From Sophora flavescens (Eukaryota; Streptophyta; Magnoliopsida; Fabales; Fabaceae): 64,000 nt of DNA. The stretch spans positions 84,577,607 through 84,641,606 of the forward strand of contig CM061065.1 in the NCBI GenBank assembly GCA_030762895.1. Reading direction: 5' to 3'. This document shows positions 1-11,017 of this stretch, one piece after another (position 1 is the stretch's first letter; the number at the start of each line of letters is the position of its first letter). The notes under the pieces were generated by a model. That model searched no databases, had not been told where the DNA came from, and worked only from the letters and a program-made list of their open reading frames with translations. The translations under genes were made by a program, and so were the position numbers.

Positions 1-738
1 TGGACTATGTGGTAAAGGTAATAACAATAATTCTAGCACCAGTGTTAGTGGGGAGATTCTTGATGGAGAAAATTTTCTGGGTGCCTGCAGTCAGGAGATC
101 CTTGCTAGGGGAAGTGAATTTCTCAAACGAACCCGTAAAGGTAATGTACGAATGTCAAAATCAAATGCAATTACATATTAGCACTAACTATGAATCTTCT
201 CTCTCAATTGCATCCATTTTGGTTAATGTTGTAGGTGATCTTCACTGGAAAATAGTTTGTCTATATACATCGATCAGGCCAGGTAATTTTTTTTGCAAAT
301 ATTCATATTAATTAGATGGAAAAGGATACTTGTGCACTCATTAAAATTCTTAAAAACATTTTCAAGTGATGCTGAAAATGAAAAGTAAACATGTTGCAGG
401 AACCATTACTAAAAAGAAAAAGAGTAAGTTGGCATTGGCTTCATGACTTTATTTTGCTTGTATAGAGGCTTCATGACCATAAAATTTTAAAACAACTCAT
501 AACTTATGATCTTAAATTTGCAGACATTGTGTTGGAGGTGTGCACGGATTTACCCGCATGGTCGGGAAGGCATCTGTCTGATGATGGTGAAAAAAGAGAG
601 TATTTTGGATTGAAGACAGAATCAAGGGGGATTGTGGAGTTTGAATGTAGAAGTCAAAGGGAATATGATATCTGGACTCGAGGGGTTTCAAGACTTCTTT
701 CCATTGTTGCACAAAGGCAAAACAGATATGGGATTTGA
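1..738 (+). CDS. C-terminal exons of a FORKED1/VAN3-binding-protein-like gene (partial)
   Basis: The only host gene. Four exons join in phase: 1-140 (open from base 2, continues off the window), 235-282, 367-423 and 524-738, with GT...AG introns 141-234, 283-366 and 424-523; stop TGA at 736-738. The joined protein shows FLKRTRKGDLHWKIV, KSKHVAGTITKKKKN, DLPAWSGRH, YFGLKT, IVEFECRSQ and DIWTRGVSRLL, the PH_2 (plant pleckstrin-like) domain that ends proteins of the DUF828/auxin-canalisation family. In Arabidopsis this family (FKD1, VAN3-binding protein) binds the ARF-GAP VAN3/SCARFACE and phosphoinositides at trans-Golgi and plasma-membrane trafficking sites and affects PIN1 routing and leaf vein closure. 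The N-terminal DUF828 part lies upstream. No stop or frameshift is seen in this part. Family assignment is from motif memory; function in this species is inferred. Confidence 0.85.
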
Positions 739-1084
739 GGAAGTGTCTCTAGCTACTGTTGACTGCTGAAATTAATTCAAACTATATATATTGAGCTTTG
801 TATTCAAACTTGGTTTAGACTGGCATAGGAGATTGACTATTGCTGCAGAAACTGCTAGTGTTGTTGGGTTATTATTGTATACTGGTTGGGGTAGCCCTTG
901 TACCCTTTAATCAATATACTTCTAGCTTATCGAGGAAAAAATATATTGTATTTAAGCTTTTGTATGTAAATGTATGGTTTGTTGAGTTTTGCTAAGTGCA
1001 ATGGGATGGATAAACTGTTTAATGTCTTAGTTTGCTGAGTACATGTGGGAAATATAGAAAAACAATGTAAATAATTAAAAAAAA
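739..1084. other. 3' flank of the host gene, no gene seen
   Basis: AT-rich sequence after the stop codon, probably 3' UTR and terminator region. Candidate AT-rich polyadenylation-like stretches lie around 785-800 and 905-960. No transposon ends or convincing reading frame were found, so it is likely native sequence. Confidence 0.5.
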
Positions 1085-1409
1085 AGGGAGAATAGGTAGC
1101 GCTTTCTTGAAAAAACACTGCCTAAAGTTAAAAATAGATAGAGCTTCCTTGAGAAAGATCCAACTATTGCAAACTTTAGACAGTACTTCCTTGAGAAAGT
1201 GCTGTCTAAAGTATGTAATAGATTGTCTTATTACGAACTTTAGACAGCGCTTTCTCAAGGAAGCGCTACCTATCCCCACTTTCAGTAGTGCTTTTTTAAG
1301 CGCTATTGAATCTCTCTCACCTTCAGTAGCGGGTGAATAGATAGCGCTTGGAAGCGCTACTAAAGGCTAAAAAAAGCGCTATTAAAGCCCTTTTTCTGTA
1401 GAAGTGATA
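1085..1409. mobile_element. Small non-autonomous CACTA-like element with TAGCGCTT subterminal repeats
   Basis: About 325 bp dense in direct and inverted copies of a TAGCGCTT / CTTTAGACAG motif (near 1098, 1160-1270, 1340-1385), as in CACTA subterminal regions. The right edge read on the - strand starts CACTTCTACAGAAAAAGGG, close to the usual CACTA terminus. The left edge (AAAAAAAAGGGAGAATAG) matches the inner part of that terminus but lacks the first few bases, so the end is damaged or truncated. No coding sequence. It sits about 350 bp downstream of the host stop codon. The subterminal motif differs from that of the large CACTA at 5044, so it is another family. Confidence 0.5.
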
Positions 1410-1937
1410 GAAGCTAGTTTAGGGAGCGAAATGAAATAAAGAGAAAGTTTAAGGATAAAAATGCAATTTCACAAAAATTGCAATCATAACCTTATGCCAC
1501 ATTAATCCTCTCACCTAGATGACTCACTCTTTAGTAACATAAGCTTTATCCATTTTTTGCCGGGTCCCGAAAATCCCGTATTCCGCTCCGTCGTTCACCC
1601 GATTGAATATAACGCCCGAATATAGTATATTATTTCACTTTTTAGTGAAGTATTCCAAAATAATCAACGTCATTGGGAATTAAATAGAAACCTTAAGTTT
1701 TTCGTTCACGAGTCAAAATTATGTTTTCTGATCAGTATAATCATGCTGTCAGTGAAATTCACAGACCGGGTTTCGGCTGACTTTTCAACCTAAATTTCAA
1801 TCGTAACTCTCTACCATTAAGTAGAGTAGGAATAAGGTTTTGGTTTATTTGAAAACATTTTCTAAGTCTCGGGTAAAATATAAACGTATTTATATAAATT
1901 TCTGATATTGGAAAGCGGTGAAAAATCGGGGTGTTAT
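1410..1937 (-). mobile_element. Truncated Tekay-type LTR, start region (LTR sense on - strand)
   Basis: The right end GGGGTGTTATAA is a variant of the TGTTACA end shared by the Tekay LTRs in this window. Inside are conserved blocks seen in every copy here: CTCCGTCGTTCACCCGATT (about 1585), CGTTCACGAGTCAAAATTA (about 1702), GACCGGGTTTCG (about 1764) and TTTTCTAAGTCTCGG (about 1858). It is cut on the left at the CACTA-like element and abuts copia gag on the right. No coding capacity. Confidence 0.65.
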
Positions 1938-2856
1938 AATAGTTACATGTTACATGCCTTCTATTTTTCATATGACAATTTTCATACCCAACTATAGAAC
2001 AATCATGACCTTGATGCATGTCATGTTTAACCGTTGACAAATCATAGTTGGTATGAATTTCTTCTTTTTCATGTGGAGGTTGTACATGTGTGAAACTCTC
2101 CGTTTTAGAAATTTCATGAAATAAGTCCTCAATTTTATTATCAAGAATTATGCAATTTTCATAGCATGAAGAGGATTCAAATTTCACAACATTTTCATTA
2201 CAATGAAAAGTATATTCATTTTTCAATTTGTCCAAATCATTTTCAATCACTGAAATACTTTTCAAGCAGTGTAAATTCTTATTTTCCAGACTCATCATTT
2301 TCTCATACAAATTATTGTATGCATATAACCATTTGTCATTCAATGGATTGAGTTTTGCATCTATTACCTCCAAGTTTCTTTGAGTTTCTTGGAGAGTAGT
2401 TTCAATCTTCTTGACCAATAGCTTTTTGCTTTCATGGTCCTTCCTTTTCATGCCATGTTGTTAAGGATAACCTTCCTCCAATGAATTTTGCCATTTCCTG
2501 TCATTGCTTTCAATCTCAAAAGTGTTAGTGACAAGGTAATTATAATCAAGTACATTCAGGATATCCTTGGCAAAATCACAATTCTTAATTTTCTCATAAG
2601 CATCATCACACAAACAATTCCGAAGAATTTTCATAGATTTGAGATTCAAGCAAAAACTATTTTTATCAAACTCAGTCTGATGTAGTTTGGGTTTGAGGAT
2701 GAATCCATGGACTCCAATATCCCATAAATCAACATCAATTGACTGCATAAAAATTTCAATTTTCTCTTTCCAATAAATATAATACTCACCATCAAAGAAT
2801 GGTGGTTTGTCAATTTCAAAACCATACATTTTTGGAAAACTTAAAAGGGTTGCCAA
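1938..2856 (-). pseudogene. Copia (SIRE/Maximus-like) gag remnant
   Basis: The - strand frame from ATG at 2854-2856 reads through FEIDKPPFFDGEYYIYWKEK and DLWDIG, the N-terminal gag signature of plant Ty1/copia elements (DUF4219/UBN2 type), then a TAA at 2461-2463. The same frame resumes with a charged, coiled-coil-like stretch (KKIETTLQETQRNLEVIDAK) as in SIRE-type gag proteins, and is lost at the junction with the LTR piece near 1938. The central gag and zinc knuckle are missing and the TAA breaks the frame, so this is not functional. It follows the copia PBS and 5' LTR on the same strand, which supports the orientation. Confidence 0.7.
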
Positions 2857-2891
2857 AAGGATCTTAACTCTAAGCTGTTAAGCTACTAACT

Positions 2892-2912
2892 AGAGCCGAA
2901 GCTCTGATACCA
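2892..2912 (-). other. Primer-binding site of the copia element (initiator tRNA-Met)
   Basis: On the - strand this reads TGGTATCAGAGC followed by TTCGGCTCT, the extended initiator tRNA-Met complement of plant copia elements. It is separated by 2 bp from the LTR edge at 2915. Confidence 0.85.
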
Positions 2913-2914
2913 CT

Positions 2915-4381
2915 TGTTGGCCGTGGCAACCATTTTGCAGCGGATATTAAATTCTTTTCAAATTAAAGCATTGTAGCGTGCAAGTAAAAGCGTTTTTGCA
3001 AAAGACAAAACAAAAGTAAAAGAGATAAGGGATAAGAAGATTGACACAGCGATATATCCTGGTTCGGCCACAGACTACTCACGTGGCCTACGTCCAGTCC
3101 CCAAGGCAATACCGCCAAGGGTTTTCACTCAATCCCTAGCTTTTAAACAGGAGCAACTATAACCTTTACAATAATGAGAACTCCACACAGACCAGGGACA
3201 TACTATCCCCCATTGACAGAGTCTCAAATCCCTAGCTTTTAAATAGGTGCAGCTAGAACCTTGACAGTGGAACCACACCCACTAAACACTTACAAGAGAT
3301 ATACCCTCTCTTGCAAGAATGGTTACCAAAAGAAGGTTTGAGTCAATCCGACTCTTACCAACAGTATGCACTCTTAATAGTGCTGATAGACACAAGTTGA
3401 AGCCCAATACAAGAAACACCTATATGGTGTGTATGTCTCTGAAGGATTAGTTATGTAAGTGTAAGAGAATGAGAGTGATAGAAATTGATTCAAGAGAAGA
3501 GAAAGATAGATAGAAATAGCTCAGTGTTCGTTACTCACTTTCTCTGAAAATGACCAATATATATTACTTTAAAACTTAGGTCAAAACTCTTGAAAACTGA
3601 TTTTTTTTAGCTATAATCAAATATCTGAAAAAGCATACTCAATTATTTTAGGCAAAATCACAAGGCGCATTTTGAAACAGTCAGGTCATAATCGATTACA
3701 TGGTCTCGGTTAAAAAGCTCAGACATAATCAAGTAAGCATAATCGATTATCCTAATCGATTATGAAGCCTCTGATTTTTTATCTGAAAAGTAATAATCGA
3801 TTTTTGCAATACCATAATCGATTATAATTTGAATTTTAAACTCAATTGCTCAGACAACATTAAATCCCCATTAAATCATAATTAAGCCATTTAAAAACTG
3901 AGTTTAAAACATGTTGAAAATAGCCATAATCGATTACCATAATCGATTATCACACTTTATAGTTTTAAATTTCAAAAAACCAAAAGCTATGTTATTTGAT
4001 GGCTCATTTAAGCACAATTACGAGCTGCATAATCGATTATCATAATCGATTATTATCCATGTAAATCAGTTTTTGAAAATCTTTAAAGGTCAGAAAATAT
4101 TATGGTAAAATTAATTTCGAAGACCTTTTTCCAAAACAGATTTTGTGTGTGTGTAATTTATTTTACCTTTGAAAGACACACACCCATTTATATTTAGTCT
4201 AAAACATACAATACAGTAAAAGAAAATTTCTCTTTTTAACCCCGTATTTGTTTGTTGGTCCTTTTTCACGCTTTTTGCAATTTGATCCTTTAGACTTGAA
4301 TTTTCATGTTTGTCCTTGGACTTGAAATTCCCCTTTTTTTCATCATCAAAACAAATGTACCTGTCAAGGCATATATCCACA
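2915..4381 (-). mobile_element. 5' LTR of the SIRE-like copia element
   Basis: About 1.47 kb between TGTTGGCCGTGG at the PBS side and a TATATCCACA edge at 4381; the latter boundary is inferred because a different LTR starts there. The LTR sense is the - strand. It holds an AATCGATT palindrome array (3690-4051) and a - strand TATATATT-like box (about 3553-3560). An 89-codon - strand frame at 4111-4380 lies inside the LTR and has no recognisable domain. The partner 3' LTR and pol are absent. Confidence 0.65.
3690..4051. repeat. Array of nine AATCGATT palindromes
   Basis: Nine copies of the 8-bp palindrome AATCGATT, most extended to ATAATCGATTAT, at 3690, 3741, 3754, 3795, 3816, 3928, 3941, 4031 and 4044. 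Three pairs are spaced 13 bp start to start; the rest are separated by unrelated AT-rich sequence. They lie in the U3 side of the copia LTR. Confidence 0.9.
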
Positions 4382-4740
4382 CCAGGGACCCTTGGTTGGA
4401 GCGTGGAAGAATCGAGAGGAGTCGAGGAGTGTTGGTTTCGTGATGTTCAAGTTATCGTACGACACCTCAAGTGGGGGAAAGAAGCCATCTAACGTCAGAA
4501 ATGACAAAGTGGCATTTATTTTAATAATGGCGTAGGGCGACCTAAACCCTACTAGGGAGCGAGTAACAGACACTATCAATATCATATTGGGGACTACTTA
4601 GTGGTACCAATGATGATATTTTAATTGTAGGTTTATTGCCTTTAGGTTAAATACATTATAATTGAGGGGTTGATTGGTTTGACTGGTTGACTATTATTGG
4701 TATGCTGATTGATATATGATGAGTTGCCTGGATTATTGGT

Positions 4741-4750
4741 TATATATATG

Positions 4751-4810
<60 letters not shown>

Positions 4811-4811
4811 T
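4741..4811. repeat. (TA)n microsatellite
   Basis: About 70 bp of nearly pure TA dinucleotides with two TG interruptions, inside the element C LTR. Confidence 0.95.
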
Positions 4812-5063
4812 TATTTTAATGTATGATGGAAATGATGATATAAATTTGATTATTGTATTTAGAGATTTTCTAAGTGTTGACACATGTGATTATTGCATGA
4901 GCACCATCGCGAGAGAATGAGAGTGTGCACCAACGTGTACTGTGCAACTATAGTGTCATTGCTTTGCATGGGCATTCTCACCGCGGATGAGGACGTGCAC
5001 CAGGGACACTAGAGACGTTTCGTTTGATTGATTGAGATATGGACACTAGTGCAATAAGTGCTT

Positions 5064-5435
5064 TTTACGTCAGTTAAAATTGATTTTTTACGTCAGAATA
5101 CTGACTGACGTAAATACAGTTGATGTTAAAAGTTAAAATTTTAACGTCAGTTGAGAACTGACGTTAAATATAAAACTATTAACGTCGGTTCTTTAACACA
5201 ACTGACGTTAATTTTGTCAAAATTAACGTCAGTTCTTTAACAAAACTGACGTTAATTTTGTAAAAATTAAAGAACTGACGTTAATTTTGTTCAAGCTAAC
5301 GTCAGTTGTTATAAAGAACTGACGTTAAAGGTCTTAATTTTAACGTCAGTTGTAATAAACAACTGACGTTAATAGTGTACTGTATATTTTATAAAATACT
5401 ATTAACGTCAGTTGTATCATACAACTGACTTTAAT
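5064..5435. repeat. Left subterminal repeat region of the CACTA element
   Basis: At least 14 copies of the core ACGTCAGT / ACTGACGT, mostly as inverted pairs that make hairpins. At 5340-5371, for example, TTAACGTCAGTTG and CAACTGACGTTAA flank a short loop. These are the expected binding sites for a CACTA subterminal-binding protein (TNPA role in En/Spm). Confidence 0.85.
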
Positions 5436-5671
5436 AATTTTTTTTTTAAAAATTCAGTTTTAAAATATCACTCCCCTCAGCTATCCCTGCATTCAGTAAA
5501 TATCCCAGTAACACAGAATATCACACACATTACAGAATTGCAAAGGAAAAATGGAACAATGATCCATATGTATGCCTGTTCAGAAACAATATATATTTAT
5601 TAACATAGGTTATAACTCAAAATAAATACAGAAATATAAATAAAAATAAATGTATACTAAGTTTAAACTAC

Positions 5672-8600
5672 CTATATCAATATCCCTTCGTGATGATCAT
5701 CACGAGTGGCATGTACATCGTCCACCTGTGTCTCCTCGATTATAGTAGGCATGTTTGTTGAAAAAGAAGAAGTCTCAGGAATATCAAGATTTGAATCTTC
5801 ATTTTCATCACTACCATTATACATGCTTTTTCCTTGGAGAACCACGAACAACCTTTTGTTAGAAGGATCAGTGATGTAGAACACTTGTTTTGCTTGGGAA
5901 GCCATTATGAAAGGCTCATTTATATGACCTAACTTGTTGAGGTCTACCAATGTGAACCCCAATTCGTCGGTTTGTACACCACCGTTACTATCAACCCACT
6001 TACATTTAAATACCGGCACCGTAAGCTTAGTGTAATCGAGCACCCAAATATCTTCAATATATCCAAAGTAAGGTCTCGGTGCTTTAATGGGTTTTGTGTC
6101 CTTTGCACTAGAGAAGTGCATTGCTTCGGCCACGATCATAACCCCACTATTTTACATGGTACTCTTGTTATCTTGTTCCTTTGTATAAAAGGAAAAGTTA
6201 TTTATGCCGTATCCCCTCCAACATATGACGTTGAAGCTAGGCCCATGTGCTAGCCATCTTACGTCATCAGAAGCAGTACTACCATCCTTAAGCATTTCTT
6301 CCTTGAACCATGGTAAGAAAGTCTTGTTATGCTTGTTCAACAACCACCTTTCGCTCATTCGAGGGTTTTCTTGATTGACTTTTCTTTTATGTTCAAATAA
6401 GAAAGGCTGAACACATTCGATGTTGTTCAATACATACAAATGTGCTTGAAGCACTTCCTCCCGATCCTTCCTATTAATTCTTAAGCCATGTGTACCCTTA
6501 CCTTGACATCTGATCTCATCATGCCGAGGCTTAGGAACCCCTATAGGATCCGTGTTATGAAGGTAGTCCGAACAAAACTCAATAGCTTCTTCTGCAACAT
6601 ACCTTTGAACAATAGATGCTTCCGGACGATGAGGATTCTTCACGTACCCTTTCAAGATCTTCATGTAGCGCTCAACTGGGTACATCCATCTCATAAAAAC
6701 CAGCCCACATAATCTAATCTCCCTCACCAAATGAACAATTAAGTGAACCATTATGTCGAAAAAGGAAGGAGGAAAATACATCTCCAATTGGCACAAGATT
6801 GTAGCAGCCTCAACTTCCAAGTCATCCAACATACGGGGGTCAACGACTTTGCTACATATAGAATTGAAGAATGAGCACAACCGAGTAATGGCATGTCGCA
6901 CATTTTTTGGAGCAATACCACGAATAGCAACGGGCAGAAGTTGTTGCATCAAGATGTGACAATCATGAGACTTTAAGCCAACCAATTTAAGATCACTAGA
7001 GACAAGCCTCTTCATATTTGAAGAGTAACCTTGTGGAACTTTGATGCCCTGAAGACACCCGCATAAACTTTGTCTCTCTTTTTTGACAAAGTATGACATG
7101 CTGGCGGCAAATAAGTCCGCTTACCATCCTCAACAACTGGAGCTAACTGCTCTCGTATACCCATAGCAACGAGGTCGAGACGAGCATTCACACCATCCTT
7201 TGTCTTGCCCTGAATGTTGAGAAGCGTCCCGATCACACAATCACACACATTTTTCTCCACATGCATCACATCAATGCAGTGTCTGACATCAAGCTTGCGC
7301 CAGTATGGAAGATCAAAGAATATCGACCTCTTCTTCCATATGTTTTTCTCAGCAGCTTTACCTTTCTTTTTGGACTTGCCGAATATAACATCGATGCCCT
7401 TTAACCTCTGATAAACCTGCTCTCCAATTAAGGCCGCTGGCGCTTCTTCTGTCTCTTGGCATCCATTAAAAGCTTTTTTCATCTTACGATATGGGTGATC
7501 ACGTCTAAGAAATCTCTGATGCCCAAGGTAAACCGTCTTCTTTCCATGATGTAACTGAGTGTATCATGTGCCTTCTTCACATATAGGGCATGCTTTATGC
7601 CCCTTGACACTGTACCCGGACAAGTTACCGTATGCTGGAAAGTCGTTGATGGTGCAAAATAACATGGCACGAAGCTTGAAAGTCTCATGAGAATACCCAT
7701 CAACTACATCAACACCTTCCACCCACAGTGTTTTCAAGTCTTCAATCAAGGGACCTAGATAAACATCTAAGTCATTTCCCGGTTGCTTTGGGCCCGAAAT
7801 CATCATAGACAACATCATGTATTTGCGCTTCATGCACAACCAAGGGGGCATGTTGTAAATTACCAACAGAACACGCCATGAACTATGAATACTACTCATG
7901 TTACCATAAGGATTCATTCCATCCATAGCAAGTCCAATCCTTAGGTTTCTTGGCTCATCGGCGAAATCCGGAAACATAGTATGGATATTCTTCCATTGAA
8001 TAGAATCAGCAGGATGACGAGCCTTTCCATCACATTTCCTCTCATCATTATGCCATCTAAGATTCTTCGCATCTTTCGCATTGGCAAACAATCGCTTGAA
8101 CCTTGGAATTATTGGAAGATACCACAACACCTTCGCAGGAGGACCCTTTTTTCTCACATCATCAAGATCATCATCATCATCACCACCCTTCACTTTGTAT
8201 CGTGATAACCCACATTTGGGGCAATCGTGATTGTCTTCATGAACACCGGTGTACAATATGCAATCATTGGGGCATGCGTGTATCTTCTTATACTCCATAC
8301 CCATAGGACACAATACCTTCTTGGCCTCATAGTTACGGTCAGGCAATGTGTTGTCCTCCGGAAGCAAGTCTTTCAACACTTCAAGCAATTCCGTGAAGCT
8401 TTTATCGGTCCAACCATTTCTCGCCTTCACACAAACCAATTTTAGCACCACCGACAACCGTGTATGAGTAGTACACCCTGGATATAAAGGCTTATCCGCA
8501 TCACCGCACAACCTATCATACACATGAGCTCGATGAAAAGATTCTTGTCCAATATCATGGATCATGTCCTCTACTCGATCATCCTCCATATCTACGTCAA

Positions 8601-8871
8601 CGTCCTCACTTTGGGAGACACTTGCCGTACTACTCAACAACACATCACCATGCCATATCCATCTTGTATAACTCAAGCAAATCCCTTCACAAATAAAATG
8701 AGTACGTATATCCTTCACCGTACATTTCCTCGTATTCAAACACTTGACAAAAGGACAACAGAACATTCCATTACTATTAGGAACATTCGTTTGAGCAAAT
8801 TCTATAAATTCTCCCACCCCCTTCAAATACTCAGTACTAGTACGCTTACAAACCATCCAACTACGATCCAT
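5672..8871 (-). pseudogene. CACTA tnp2-type transposase, broken
   Basis: Probable start ATG at 8869-8871 (MDRSWM; the open frame extends 30 codons further up). Domains in order: transposase-associated domain (about residues 1-75 from MDRSWM); Transposase_21/tnp2 (LPDRNYEAKKVLCPMG, CPNDCILYTG, CPKCGLSRYK, GLAMDGMNPYGNMSS, KACPICEE); DUF4218 (ACHTLSKK, LKSHDCHILMQQ, FPPSFFDIMVHL, RWMYPVERYM); DUF4216 (PYFGYIEDIWVLDY, VFKCKWVD, ELGFTLVDLN, KQVFYITDP). Breaks: in-frame TGA at 7564-7566, a -1 type frame change at an A6 run (7079-7084), and in-frame TAA at 6152-6154. Without these the region would form one reading frame ending at 5672, so the exon is otherwise continuous. A 5' UTR intron is likely (donor GTGAGT at 9232, acceptor TCTACAG at 8885). 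Confidence 0.9.
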
Positions 8872-8956
8872 AACTAGATAGGTCCTGTAGATATACAAAA
8901 CATATATCCAATATAAGGACAATACGGGAGATTGGAAACTATAGTTTTTGAAGATT

Positions 8957-9080
8957 GCCAAGCACTGGTCATGGCCTGGCAGTGATGTCTATCACGGCCG
9001 TAACGTGCCAACTGAACCAGACCATCATAGGCAGAACTGATCACGGCCTAGCCGTGATGAGCATCACAGCCGTGACAGAT
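8957..9080. repeat. TCACGGC-type palindrome pairs inside the CACTA element
   Basis: Contains TCACGGCCTAGCCGTGA followed 6 bp later by TCACAGCCGTGACAG (about 9041-9076), and a more decayed pair at 8963-9002. The same pair occurs in Tekay and Athila-like LTRs elsewhere in the window. Here it would lie within the predicted 5' UTR intron of the transposase gene. Confidence 0.85.
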
Positions 9081-9220
9081 CAACCAGCAGAGCAACATGC
9101 ACTCAAAACCAAAAATAGAGACGTACATTCCAAACAACTCAAACTCACGGTTTCAAGTTTCAACTACTGAGACTACAGTTTCAACATACACTCAAAACCA
9201 AAAATAAAAAAAAATTTGCC

Positions 9221-9540
9221 CTAAAGACTCACCAGAAATAGGTGCTCGCGTGGTGGTGGGGAGGGGAGCTCGAGTGGTGGCCAACGTTCGATGTGGTTAC
9301 TGAGAGCAGAGGGACAAGGAGAGTTAGTGCACAGAAGGGGAAAGAGAGATGTAAAGTTATTGCAAAGAATGAATGGAAAGATAGAGTTAGGGTTAATAGT
9401 GTACCTCACGGTGGTGGCGAAGAAGCCCTCGCGGTGGTTGCGGTGGAGATGAGCTCGCGATTAGGGCAGAGTGAGAGTGAGAGTGAGGGTTGAGCGTGAT
9501 GAAAAGAGAAAAGAGACGTACAGAGCGAAGTGCAGAAGGC
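9221..9540 (-). promoter_or_regulatory. Probable 5' leader exon and promoter region of the CACTA transposase
   Basis: A locally GC-richer block (9230-9540) with AGCTCATCTCCACCGCAACC-like sequence on the - strand, ending at a consensus donor (CTG|GTGAGT, plus coordinates 9233/9232). The matching acceptor is near 8885, just upstream of the transposase ATG. No obvious TATA was found. The composition differs from the rest of the element and may be captured host sequence. The exon call is inference. Confidence 0.45.
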
Positions 9541-9837
9541 GCGCGGGTGTAAACCAAAATAAAACAACATTTGACGTCAGTTGTTTGTAAAGACTGACGT
9601 TAAAGGTCGTATATTTAACGTCAGTTGTCTTAAGAAACAGACGTTAAAAGTGTATACCTTTATCCAAAAACATTAAATCCTTTGACTATTTATTTAATTG
9701 AAGTAAAAATAAAACTTTTAACGTCAGTTGTATAAAAAACTGACGTTAAAAATAAATATTTTTTATTTTAAAAGCACTTTTAACGTCAGTTTTTGAAGAC
9801 AACTGACGTTAAAAGTGTAAATCTGCAAAAAAAAAAA

Positions 9838-10440
9838 GCATTCCTTTGACTACTGTGCTAACCCATGCACCTTGAAACTTAATCCTCTTAATGAGCATTA
9901 AGTTTATAGATAAGTTTTCAGGAAAATCAGAGAGAGACTATTTTCTATATAAAGTGCCATTCTTCTGTATCAGTATGTAAATACACCCTCTTCTTTTCCT
10001 CTATATTTCGTGCGTTTTCTATTCCTTCACAATATGGTTCTATCACATTTGAGACTTTTGTTATTTCTTCCTATACCTATACTTAAAGGTCTCTGTCTTA
10101 ATGGTCAAAAAACTTCTGAGGTTGAGTAAATCACATAATATGACTCCCTCACTTTATTCCATCTCCTCCCCAAGCGACTGTGGATAAAGCACAGATGGAG
10201 CATCAAGGACTTCAAATGAGCAGGGAGGGGATTGATGCATCCATTGGAGTTTCTGAGGTCAAAACTGAGAAGAAATTGATGTTGAAGCAGAAACTTTTTA
10301 ATATTTTAGTGCTATGTTGCAGAAATTTTTTATCTTTTAATCATGTAATTGTAACTTATGAATCGCTTCAATGAGATACGATTTGATTATACATATAACA
10401 CTTTTATGTTAAATGTTTATTTATTTTAATTTTCACAAGA
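9838..10440 (+). other. Mini transcription unit copy 1 in the CACTA element (TATA plus 31-codon ORF)
   Basis: TATATAAA at 9946-9953 is followed by an ATG at 10034 and a 31-codon frame ending TAA 10127-10129, containing FLPIPILKGLCLNGQ. A paralogous unit lies at 11018-11330. Downstream (10180-10374) a further 64-codon open frame reads MDKAQMEHQGLQMSREG... with a Lys-rich tail and no known domain. It may be captured host exons or part of a second CACTA gene. The first ORF end (TCTGAG|GTTGAG) could be a splice donor, so this may be exon 1 of a spliced gene. Product unknown. Confidence 0.45.
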
Positions 10441-10550
10441 ATATGTTTACTAATTCAAGCTAATTAATGTAGATTAAAAATAAACTTGTTTAATATTTAC
10501 ACAAGTTCTTTACACAACTGACGCAAATAGTGATTTAATATTTACAAATT

Positions 10551-10952
10551 GCCACCACCTCATTTTTAACGTCAACATAATTTATGACTGCCAAGTTCCC
10601 GTATATTACATTATTTCCAATATTCATTCTGCACGTTTATAATTTATAAGATTATTTACGTCAGCTATTTATTATACTGAAGTAAAAAACCACACTTTTA
10701 ACGTCAGTTGTATTAAAAACTGACGTTAAAAATAAATATGACTGCCAAATTGCCACCACCTCATTTTTAACGTCAACCTAATTTATGACTGCCAAGTTCC
10801 CGTATATTACATTATTTCCAATATTCATTCTGCACGTTTATAATTTATAGGATTATTTACGTCAACTATTTATTATACTGAAGTAAAAACCACACTTTTA
10901 ACGTTAGTTGTATAAAAAACTGACGTTAAAAATAAATATTTTTTATTTTAAA
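10551..10952. repeat. Tandem duplication, 201-bp unit, in the CACTA element
   Basis: Two near-identical units starting GCCACCACCTCATTTTTAAC at 10551 and 10752, each carrying subterminal ACGTCAGTT-type repeats. Confidence 0.9.
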
Positions 10953-11017
10953 AACACTTTTAACGTCAGTTGTATTAAACAACTGCCGTTAAAGGTGTCT
11001 AAGTTTCTGCAAGAATT

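Noticed and set aside
1019..1340. Opposing ORFs of 77-86 codons
   Set aside because: Both arise from inverted TAGCGCTT repeats of the small CACTA-like element.
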